Shown here one piece after another: positions 1 through 5,291 of a stretch of 5,350 nucleotides of DNA (within the stretch, counting starts at the first letter, position 1; every line of letters starts with the position of its first letter). Source of the DNA: Candidatus Cloacimonadota bacterium (GTDB lineage Bacteria; Cloacimonadota; Cloacimonadia; Cloacimonadales; JAOZMQ01); the NCBI GenBank assembly GCA_029934195.1, contig JAOZMQ010000235.1, positions 1 through 5,350 on the forward strand, in the 5' to 3' direction. Below the pieces are notes generated by a model, which saw only the letters and a list, made by a program, of their open reading frames with translations, had not been told where the DNA came from and made no database searches. The position numbers and the translations under genes are program-made.

Positions 1-6
1 AAATAA

Positions 7-14
7 TCCTTCTC
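7..14 (-). promoter_or_regulatory. Ribosome binding site of a gene starting just outside the window
   Basis: The minus strand reads GAGAAGGA here, followed by six bases (TTATTT) to the window edge. In the other cassettes a similar purine-rich element lies 6-8 bases before the ATG, so the next cassette's start codon is expected at or just beyond position 1. The rest of 1-47 is the leader of that cassette; a minus-strand ATG inside it runs into a stop after a few codons. Confidence 0.45.
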
Positions 15-47
15 AAATAATCCGTAACATTTAATCTCTACTCAACC

Positions 48-105
48 GTATAACGCTGAAATCAGGGGCGCGGCTTTTTGCGTCCCCTGCATTTAATGGT
101 TAGGT
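48..105 (-). other. attC site of cassette 1 (58 bp)
   Basis: On the minus strand the site opens with ACCTAAC (105-99) and closes with GTTATAC (54-48). The inner arms are CAGGGG, an unpaired A, then CGC, pairing with GCG and CCCCTG around a short A-rich loop. An outer AAAT/ATTT adds to the stem. The single unpaired base is the extrahelical base expected in the strand recognised by the integrase. The TAA stop of the HNH gene (102-100) lies inside the opening core, an arrangement common in compact cassettes. The closing core GTTATAC departs from GTTRRRY at one position. Confidence 0.88.
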
Positions 106-783
106 GGTTGTTTTAAGTACTCTTTTCATTTCTTCTATTGTGTAAGGTGGTTTACGTAAGTGAATTATTGAATGGCAGTTTGGGCATATCGGACGAAGAT
201 CTCTAATGGGATCAATCGGATAATTCTCTCGGATATCTGAAATGGGTTTGAGATGATGTACATGAATATACCCTTCACCGACTGAGCCATATTTGTCATA
301 AAATTCGAATTCACATACAGCACAAATAGCACCATAATGGTCAATACAAATATTCCTGGCCTCGGGGTTACGTTCATAAATGTCCATTGAAATTGTCTTA
401 ACTGACCCTTCAAATAACTCCTCACTGATAGTTTTTACTTCTTCAGGTAGAGATTGGAGTTCAGGAGTATTCGTATTCAATAACTCAGCAAAAATATTGT
501 TATCATGTTCATTGAGATCTAAGCGTTGAGTCAACTCTGATAGTGAAGTTCCGTTGTTGTACCATTCAAAGAATGTATCAAGAGTTACACCAATTTGCGT
601 CGAAATTTTACTTTCTATTGTTTGGGAACGATCTTTTATTTGCGGAAAATAATCACTTGCTTTAGCGATGGCATCTCTGCGACGTGCCCCATTTTTGAGA
701 TAATATAAAACAGCATAAGTTTGCTTCACTCTCTCTTTTGCTCGATTTTCAAATAGAATTTTTTCAAATTCTGGATAAACCAT
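100..783 (-). CDS. HNH endonuclease (cassette 1)
   Basis: This 227-residue protein has a C-terminal HNH (beta-beta-alpha metal) nuclease domain. Two CxxC pairs (C154/C157 and C200/C203) look like a structural zinc site. The motif HVHHLKP (H174-P180) supplies the first catalytic histidine, and DLRPICPNCHSIIH (D195-H208) holds the remaining metal and catalytic residues. The usual middle Asn is Asp here, which from memory is normal for the HNH subgroup with DLRPVCPNCH-type motifs. The N-terminal ~130 residues are mostly helical and charged; I do not recognise them, and they may bind DNA. ATG at 783-781 is preferred because GGTG lies six bases upstream. An in-frame GTG at 810-808 would start inside the attC core and has no ribosome site. 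The cassette context suggests restriction or phage defence, by inference. No partner methylase is visible, so modified DNA could be the target (McrA-like), but this is unproven. Confidence 0.88.
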   Translation of the reverse strand: MVYPEFEKILFENRAKERVKQTYAVLYYLKNGARRRDAIAKASDYFPQIKDRSQTIESKISTQIGVTLDTFFEWYNNGTSLSELTQRLDLNEHDNNIFAELLNTNTPELQSLPEEVKTISEELFEGSVKTISMDIYERNPEARNICIDHYGAICAVCEFEFYDKYGSVGEGYIHVHHLKPISDIRENYPIDPIRDLRPICPNCHSIIHLRKPPYTIEEMKRVLKTTT

Positions 784-808
784 ATTGATCACCAATGAAG
801 ATTTTACC

Positions 809-900
809 ACCTAACGCTCAAAATAAGCGGCGGCGGGGGATTAACTGAAACCTTCCGTTGAGAACCAGCCCCCGCCGTCCGCTTCATTGCAGGGTTATAT
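809..900 (-). other. attC site of cassette 2 (92 bp)
   Basis: On the minus strand it opens with ATATAAC (900-894) and closes with GTTAGGT (815-809). The stem is AAGCGG, an unpaired A, then CGGCGGGGG, pairing with CCCCCGCCG and CCGCTT: fifteen base pairs with one extrahelical base. The closing side reads TTTTGAGC before the outer core, close to the TCAAGC element of well-known attC sites such as that of aadA. The variable terminal loop contains AAGGTTTC, also present in the attC of cassette 4. Confidence 0.93.
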
Positions 901-917
901 TTCTCATTTATCAAAAA

Positions 918-1532
918 TTATTCAGATGTTATACCAGAAGTAATTTGTAAGGCTTTTATTGCCTCCGGTAAGCCTATTTTGTTGTCATTACCGACATCCC
1001 ATCGTTCTCTTTCGGCTTTTACCGCTTCCTCACACGGGCTTGGCAGAGAAGCCCCCGTCTCAACATAGGTTTCGGTAATATTGCCTTCGGAATCAAGCAG
1101 TTCAATTTTTATGACCTTGCATAGCCAATATGTCTGCTCTTCATAGGGCCATATTTCCGCATTCTGTTTTTCAACAACGCAGAGCAGGTTCGCCTTATGA
1201 TTTCCGGGTTCAAACTGAGCGTTGATAAGCTCTCCGGCGAAAGTCTCGTTTACATAGAAATTAATCTCTCCCGAATTTTTATGTGCGTAATGCACTTCTA
1301 TGTAAATATCGCCATTCTTGCTTTTCACATAAAAGGTATAAATGATGTTGTCAAAATCATCCTTTTTGCTGAAATCAGGCTGGAAAGTGGCACCGTCGAA
1401 AAATACAGTTGCGCCCTCATAATTTTCAGGTGAAAAATTCACTTGCTCCATTGTCGGGTTCGGATATTCATCATCAGCCCAACCCATATTTGCTATCAGA
1501 ATAACTGATAAACACACCAACAGTCTTTTCAT
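918..1532 (-). CDS. Secreted protein with one C-terminal dockerin-like EF-hand loop (cassette 2)
   Basis: This 204-residue protein starts with a clear Sec signal peptide: MKR, a hydrophobic core (LLVCLSVILIANM) and a likely cut after A19 (WA|DDEY). The body (about 25-155) alternates beta-strand-like segments, with patterns such as NYEGATVFFDGATF and a late YWLCKVIKIELLD. This recalls small exported OB-fold-like proteins, but the match is weak and the function is unknown. C116, C138 and C167 could form a disulfide after export. The end (D179-E190, DVGNDNKIGLPE) is a 12-residue EF-hand/dockerin-type calcium loop with acidic residues at positions 1, 5 and 12. Position 3 is Gly, where Asp or Asn is usual. 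Only one loop is present, whereas true dockerins have two, so cohesin binding is doubtful. ATG 1532-1530 follows GAGG by six bases; reading further upstream enters the attC and is not credible. Confidence 0.85.
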   Translation of the reverse strand: MKRLLVCLSVILIANMGWADDEYPNPTMEQVNFSPENYEGATVFFDGATFQPDFSKKDDFDNIIYTFYVKSKNGDIYIEVHYAHKNSGEINFYVNETFAGELINAQFEPGNHKANLLCVVEKQNAEIWPYEEQTYWLCKVIKIELLDSEGNITETYVETGASLPSPCEEAVKAERERWDVGNDNKIGLPEAIKALQITSGITSE

Positions 1533-1558
1533 TATTTTCCTCGCTAACTTTTTGAGAA

Positions 1559-1617
1559 ATATAACGACCAAGTTGAGCGGCGGGGATTTTTCCGTCCGCT
1601 CAAACGACTGGTTAGGC
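1559..1617 (-). other. attC site of cassette 3 (59 bp)
   Basis: This is a short attC that opens with GCCTAAC (1617-1611) and closes with GTTATAT (1565-1559) on the minus strand. The stem is TTGAGCGG, an unpaired A, then CGG, pairing with CCG and CCGCTCAA around a small loop. It keeps the same arm sequence and extrahelical A as the long sites but lacks their extended variable loop. It lies 68 bases downstream of the PUA-like gene's stop. Confidence 0.92.
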
Positions 1618-1627
1618 ATTTTTACCG

Positions 1628-1642
1628 AACAGTTAAACTGTT
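1628..1642 (-). repeat. Small inverted repeat downstream of the PUA-like gene
   Basis: AACAGT and ACTGTT pair around a 3-base loop in the 68-base stretch between the gene stop and its attC. The half-site ACTG recurs nearby (CAGTTT at 1654-1659), allowing an alternative hairpin with AAACTG at 1635-1640. No U-tract follows, so it is a weak terminator candidate at best. It could be an operator-like palindrome or an RNA 3' end stabiliser. Confidence 0.3.
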
Positions 1643-1685
1643 TGCATACTGCACAGTTTCTTTGCCATCAGAAATTTAACAAGCC

Positions 1686-2120
1686 TTACACCCTGATACC
1701 GACACTGTTTAACCAGGCGGATATATCAGCAATTGCATTGCCACTTAACTTAAACAATTGCTTAGAGTAAGGATCACCGACCAAACTGGGAAAATTCTTC
1801 ACATATGTGTCATCGGCGCTTCTTAGTATCCAATTCAATTTTATACACTGATTATCATAGCCCTCGGGAATTGGAAAATGGTATGTGTTCATTCCGATAA
1901 CTTCTCCTATTCCGTACACACACATTCCAGTCTTAGGAGCAAATGATTTTAAAACAATGTAATCTCCATATCTTATTTCATCTAATATGGCATCTATATC
2001 GGTTCTGTCACCTCTCGTGTAACCATTACAAGCGATTTGATTATCTCGAAAAATTGACCACACAGATGTTGAGCTTTTAAATCCTCCATAATGAACACCC
2101 ATAGCAAACCAATTACTCAT
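1686..2120 (-). CDS. Small stand-alone PUA/EVE-like domain protein (cassette 3)
   Basis: The protein has 144 residues and no signal peptide or membrane segment. The pattern WFAMGVHYGG (4-13), VWSIFRDNQIACNGY (20-34), an acidic helix, YGDYIVLKSF (51-60), VYGIGEVIG (68-76) and KLNWI (94-98) resembles the PUA-like beta-barrel domains (EVE and McrB N-terminal-type modules). Those domains read modified bases or bind nucleic acid and often sit in front of restriction NTPases or nucleases. The features shared with them are the aromatic-rich start, the 'GDYIVLKS' strand and the 'GIGEVIG' strand before a basic or aromatic strand. Here the domain stands alone, with a short C-terminal extension of about 45 residues. 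ATG 2120-2118 is chosen because AAAGGAGA lies six bases upstream; the adjacent GTG (2123-2121) would be too close. A role as a modified-base reader or defence accessory is inference; the family assignment is moderately sure. Confidence 0.82.
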   Translation of the reverse strand: MSNWFAMGVHYGGFKSSTSVWSIFRDNQIACNGYTRGDRTDIDAILDEIRYGDYIVLKSFAPKTGMCVYGIGEVIGMNTYHFPIPEGYDNQCIKLNWILRSADDTYVKNFPSLVGDPYSKQLFKLSGNAIADISAWLNSVGIRV

Positions 2121-2144
2121 CACAAATCTCCTTTATGTTTATAT

Positions 2145-2237
2145 GCCTAACGCTCAGGTTCAGCGGCGGCGGGGGATTTTGGCGAAACCTTCAATTAAGG
2201 ACACGCCCCCGCCGTCCGCTGCAATGATTGGTTAGCT
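2145..2237 (-). other. attC site of cassette 4 (93 bp)
   Basis: It opens with AGCTAAC (2237-2231) and closes with GTTAGGC (2151-2145) on the minus strand. The stem is CAGCGG, an unpaired A, then CGGCGGGGG, pairing with CCCCCGCCG and CCGCTG. Its arms are almost identical to those of the cassette 2 site, and both loops carry AAGGTTTC, so the two sites probably share a recent ancestor. The ATPase gene's stop is 17 bases upstream of the site. Confidence 0.94.
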
Positions 2238-2254
2238 GTTGTAATTAGATATAT

Positions 2255-4264
2255 TTATTCCATAAATTCAGATACTTTTTTTTCAATTCGGGATATGCAG
2301 ACACGGAAATGACTCATTTCATCTTGAGTGACCAATTTTGCATGGGCATCAGCCCGATATTCATTAATTACCTTCATATCATTAATGAATTGATCTCTAT
2401 TTTTACCAAATATATTGTTAAAGTTTTGCCATTTTTTGCTTATTATTTTAGCAAGGTCTTCAAAATATATTTCACAATCATTTGGGTCAAATATTTTCTT
2501 ATAAGGTAAACTGTAATATTTCCTTTTTCTATCTTTCCCAAAAATTTTAAAAACAATTTCTTTTGCCTCTGTTTTACCAAATACAGCTTGCAGTTGATTC
2601 CTTACAATTAATCTAATCTTAGGCTCAAGCTCATTTCTTCTTTCAGAAATTTCTCTCCACATATTAATAGGAGAAAGTATTTTATTTTGATACTTATTTT
2701 TTTGAATTAAGACCTTTCTTACTGTATCAATCTTAAAATCATATTCATTTCCAATTTGTTCAATAATACCATAACCTATCAGGTGATTAGTTATTTGAGG
2801 TGTATCCATTGCGAATTTTTTAAAATCTTCAACTTCTCCAATCGCTAAAAATTCGAGCATATCATATTCATCTTTATAATATTCTGCTAATACTTCCCAA
2901 ATCATCTGAACATATTCTACATATTCTTTTTCAAATTTATCTTTTGCTCTTTTGTAAATTAGCCTATTAATTCGGATTGGTCTTTCTTGATCAGCAATTT
3001 TACTGCAAACACTGGCTACATGTCTCATTAAAAAAGGATGTCCGCCAAAATCTTCTGTGAGCTTTGCAAATATTGTTTCATCAAAATTTAATCCCATAAA
3101 TTTACCAAGTTTAAATATCATCTCTTTCGTTTGTGAAACAGTAAATGGCTGAATATATTCAAACGGTATTGACATGAATATTGGATTTGTTTTGCCATTC
3201 ACTGTCGCTTTTTCTACGCACATCGGATTTGTACTAACGATCAAATATGAGAATAAATTAGTATGTTTTTGATATAATGATCTTAATGCTTGCCAAAAAT
3301 AAACGAAATCTAAATCTTTCTCCCAATGTTCTATTGGAGAAACATTAAAGGTAATATTTTCAATTTCGTCAAATATCAATAAAATATTATTATGATTAAA
3401 TCTATTGTAAAGTTTAATCATATCTCCCTCAAACATAATTGAAGCATTTTCTTCAGTATATTTATCTTCATCATTTGTATTGATATTGATATCGTATTTT
3501 TTGACTATTTGTAAAATTATATACCAAAGAGCCTTGTTCCATTTTCTTTTACTAAAAGAAGTATCTTGACAGTCTATGACAATTGATTTCTCATCTTTTG
3601 TATCAAGAGTTCTTTCAATCCCATAAATAACTGATGTTTTACCGGATTTTCTTAAACCGAACAATCCTGAGTTCTCATTTGAATCATGCCGATTAACAAT
3701 TTTATGTATAAGATCATTTCTGCCAAAAAAATATAGGTCTTTTTTTAAGGGGCCTTCAAAAGCAAACAAGTCTCTTGTATAAAAATGCTTTTTAAATTTA
3801 TTAATTAAAAAATAATCACTCCTACTGTTAATTAACTCGAAATAAGATATGGGAATGATGATTTGAGATTCTTTATCACTTTTCATTAAACTGTATATCT
3901 TATCTTCGATTTTATTGTCTGAGCTCAATAAAACACTGCATACCTTCTCAACTCTGTACTTTTGAAAATTTTTAACTACATAATCAATTGCATCTAATGT
4001 TCTGGGCTCAAATGTTTCGTAATCGCTAAATATTAACGGTAATTCTCTATCAAGATTAAACATTTCCTGATACTTTTCAGTTGGCTTAATAAGAATAAAT
4101 CTATATATGCTACTACTGCTTTTATGATAACCTATCTGAAACTCATCACCTTTTGTAATATACCATTCTTTTCCTATAACATCTATTATTTGTTCCTCAA
4201 TAGCATTAAAACAAGTTAATGATCTTACTTGAGGGTGAATTCCAGGATAGACATTTTGTTTCAT
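2255..4264 (-). CDS. STAND-type P-loop ATPase with C-terminal HEPN-like domain (cassette 4)
   Basis: This 669-residue cytoplasmic protein has at least three parts. Residues 1 to about 165 form an alpha/beta region I cannot name (EPRTLDAIDYVV, EKVCSVLLSSD, SQIIIPISYFEL). Residues 180-182 (FGR) open the nucleotide-binding module: Walker A GLRKSGKT (203-210), Walker B ILLIFDEIENI (294-304, D299/E300), a sensor-like strand with STNP (344-347), and GGHPF (407-411), the Gly-Pro motif of the winged-helix part of STAND/AAA-like ATPases. The last ~120 residues look like a Swt1-type HEPN domain, with NEYRADAH (634-641). Its R-to-H spacing is three residues rather than the usual four to six, so RNase activity is uncertain. 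Proteins of this kind often sense phage components and trigger a toxic effector; that role here is inference. ATG 4264-4262 has AGAGGA eight bases upstream; reading further upstream enters the attC. The gene is strongly AT-rich. It is large for a cassette gene and appears complete. Confidence 0.9.
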   Translation of the reverse strand: MKQNVYPGIHPQVRSLTCFNAIEEQIIDVIGKEWYITKGDEFQIGYHKSSSSIYRFILIKPTEKYQEMFNLDRELPLIFSDYETFEPRTLDAIDYVVKNFQKYRVEKVCSVLLSSDNKIEDKIYSLMKSDKESQIIIPISYFELINSRSDYFLINKFKKHFYTRDLFAFEGPLKKDLYFFGRNDLIHKIVNRHDSNENSGLFGLRKSGKTSVIYGIERTLDTKDEKSIVIDCQDTSFSKRKWNKALWYIILQIVKKYDININTNDEDKYTEENASIMFEGDMIKLYNRFNHNNILLIFDEIENITFNVSPIEHWEKDLDFVYFWQALRSLYQKHTNLFSYLIVSTNPMCVEKATVNGKTNPIFMSIPFEYIQPFTVSQTKEMIFKLGKFMGLNFDETIFAKLTEDFGGHPFLMRHVASVCSKIADQERPIRINRLIYKRAKDKFEKEYVEYVQMIWEVLAEYYKDEYDMLEFLAIGEVEDFKKFAMDTPQITNHLIGYGIIEQIGNEYDFKIDTVRKVLIQKNKYQNKILSPINMWREISERRNELEPKIRLIVRNQLQAVFGKTEAKEIVFKIFGKDRKRKYYSLPYKKIFDPNDCEIYFEDLAKIISKKWQNFNNIFGKNRDQFINDMKVINEYRADAHAKLVTQDEMSHFRVCISRIEKKVSEFME

Positions 4265-4293
4265 ATTTTGAATCCTCTTGATTTTTTTTAAAC

Positions 4294-4385
4294 AGCTAAC
4301 GCTTAAATTCAGCGGCGGGCGGGGTTTGACTATGCGCTTCATAACCGATGCGCCCCGCCCGTCCGCTGCAATTGAGGGGTTATAT
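4294..4385 (-). other. attC site of cassette 5 (92 bp)
   Basis: It opens with ATATAAC (4385-4379) and closes with GTTAGCT (4300-4294) on the minus strand. The stem is CAGCGG, an unpaired A, then CGGGCGGGG, pairing with CCCCGCCCG and CCGCTG. The loop differs from those of the cassette 2 and 4 sites: it has GCGCATCGG and GCGCATAG blocks and no AAGGTTTC. The stretch from 4386 to 4456 separates it from the hydrolase gene's stop. Confidence 0.93.
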
Positions 4386-4410
4386 TTTCTTTTAAAATAT
4401 TGAACATCAA

Positions 4411-4439
4411 AAGGGGCAAGGGCAGACTTACCCCCCTTG
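4411..4439 (-). terminator. Possible weak terminator hairpin after the papain-like gene
   Basis: Downstream of the stop, the minus strand can pair CAAGGG with CCCTTG (11-base loop), or alternatively AAGGGG with CCCCTT. The outer arm ends in CCCCTTTTGA, giving a four-T run. The two pairings exclude each other. The stem is short and the U-tract poor, so intrinsic termination is only possible, not shown. Confidence 0.3.
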
Positions 4440-4456
4440 ACTCCTAATGGTAATCG

Positions 4457-5146
4457 TTAGTTCCCTGGCATTTCAGAACTCTTTGATTTTTCCTGAATAA
4501 TTTGTGAACCATATATGAATTTATATATTTCTTCGTCGTTTCGATTCGCGGTTGCTTTAACATTTTGTATACCTGTGAATTTAAGTGCGCCAAAATGAGC
4601 CCCACCAGCTCTCGCTACTTCTCTAACGAAGCGAGCGCAGTATTGTTTATTTGGTGCTCCGAAGGGAATGCATCCATTTCTTTCCATTTCTTCTGCTTTA
4701 GTTAACATTGCAGAATAATCTAAATTATAATATATTGATGCCATAAGAGTGCCATAACCCTTGAATTTTTTTTTATTTGAGAGGATACTAAGGATTTTTT
4801 TTATATTAGAAATGCGCCCATCCTTTATGTCTGCATTAGGTATTTGCAATCCAATTCTACTTTCATGATGACCGTTGAAAGATTTGCCGGATCTCACTAT
4901 CCCATAATTTTTTTTGCATTTCTTCCCGTTTTTTTTGTATCGCCCAAAATCAAAATATCTGGATTTTCCACTAACTCCATTTATAATGATTATTCCGGCA
5001 TGACCAACAGGTAAATTCCCATCATGATTAAAATCGAGTACTTTAGCACTTCGATTCCAAAAATTCTTATTAGTGGGGATCGGAGCAAGCTTCTCTGGAA
5101 ATGCTATTATAATCGCAAGATCTTTATCACTATTCTTATGATGCAT
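4457..5146 (-). CDS. Permuted papain-like (NlpC/P60-YiiX-type) hydrolase, unknown substrate (cassette 5)
   Basis: This 229-residue protein has no signal peptide. Its order of motifs fits a circularly permuted papain-like fold: AIIIAFPE strand (11-18), VGHAGIIIIN (47-56, likely catalytic His49), YFDFGRY (64-70), YGIVRSG (81-87), a helical middle, and IPFGAPNKQYCARFV (160-174, likely nucleophile Cys170 at the start of a helix). In permuted NlpC/P60 and YiiX-like enzymes the His comes first in a GHxGI strand and the Cys last in a C-x-x-F/L-V helix, as here. Members cleave amide or ester bonds in peptidoglycan or lipids; the substrate here is unknown. YFDFGRY followed by YGxVRS recalls a domain of unknown function seen in Bacteroidota. 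ATG 5146-5144 follows a near-perfect TAAGGAGGT by six bases. The gene carries four runs of eight or nine A on its coding strand. Without a leader peptide it would act in the cytoplasm or need lysis or another route out. Confidence 0.85.
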   Translation of the reverse strand: MHHKNSDKDLAIIIAFPEKLAPIPTNKNFWNRSAKVLDFNHDGNLPVGHAGIIIINGVSGKSRYFDFGRYKKNGKKCKKNYGIVRSGKSFNGHHESRIGLQIPNADIKDGRISNIKKILSILSNKKKFKGYGTLMASIYYNLDYSAMLTKAEEMERNGCIPFGAPNKQYCARFVREVARAGGAHFGALKFTGIQNVKATANRNDEEIYKFIYGSQIIQEKSKSSEMPGN

Positions 5147-5162
5147 GATAAACCTCCTTAGT

Positions 5163-5243
5163 TGGAAATGTTTAGTTAAGCGGCGTCCGAATGACAGCAC
5201 CGAGGCATGACCCGGGTAGTCCGCTTCAACGACCCGGTTAAAT
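5163..5243 (-). other. Degenerate attC site upstream of cassette 5 (about 81 bp)
   Basis: The opening core ATTTAAC (5243-5237) is intact, and the outer stem GTT(G)AAGCGG pairs with CCGCTTAAC, with the usual A after AGCGG. The inner arm is decayed: ACTACCC no longer pairs with the bases before CCGCTT. At the closing core position, by spacing from CCGCT, the sequence is ATTTCCA rather than GTTRRRY, so the G|TT crossover point is lost. Cassette 5's own opening core (ATATAAC) predicts GTTATAT here. The site is probably inactive, or the junction has been altered by mutation or deletion. Confidence 0.7.
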
Positions 5244-5269
5244 TAACGTCCGCACCTATGGGGAAAAGC

Positions 5270-5291
5270 AGCCTCCCTCCTGCCGAAGGCT
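5270..5291 (-). terminator. Possible weak hairpin near the end of the upstream cassette gene
   Basis: AGCCT and AGGCT can pair across a 12-base loop on the minus strand, followed by GCTTTTC. It sits right after the stop of the partial reading frame. Five base pairs and four T make a poor intrinsic terminator. Confidence 0.2.

Noticed and set aside
165..425. Second minus-strand open frame inside the HNH gene
   Set aside because: It is an out-of-frame shadow of the HNH domain, whose metal-binding motifs are clearly in the other frame.
1197..1433. Plus-strand open frame of 78 codons
   Set aside because: It lies wholly inside the secreted-protein gene on the other strand, with no ribosome site or recognisable protein pattern.
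1533..1619. Upstream extension of the secreted-protein frame to a start at 1619
   Set aside because: It also translates an attC and would bury the signal peptide 29 residues inside the protein. ATG 1532 has GAGG at the right distance.
1552..1770. Plus-strand open frame of 72 codons
   Set aside because: It runs through an attC and the 3' end of the PUA-like gene; the translation resembles no protein I know.
2309..2509. Plus-strand open frame with hydrophobic composition
   Set aside because: It is antisense to the HEPN-like end of the ATPase; the hydrophobic look comes from the complement of AT-rich, Lys-rich codons.
4265..4342. Upstream extension of the ATPase reading frame to a start at 4342
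   Set aside because: The extra codons translate the attC site (giving a PPLNL-type peptide also seen upstream of the secreted protein). The ATG at 4264 has a proper ribosome binding site.
4379..4409. Promoter-like TTGATG and TATAAC pair upstream of the ATPase cassette
   Set aside because: The spacing is 20 bases and the TATAAC is the attC core itself, so the match is not better than chance in AT-rich sequence.
5147..5200. Start of the papain-like gene at 5200
   Set aside because: The extension lies in the degenerate attC, while TAAGGAGGT sits six bases before the ATG at 5146.
48..5243. GC-rich palindromes read as ordinary terminators or REP-type repeats
   Set aside because: Their outer 7-base cores, the fixed unpaired A and the match between each cassette's start and its own opening core fit attC sites and not terminators.
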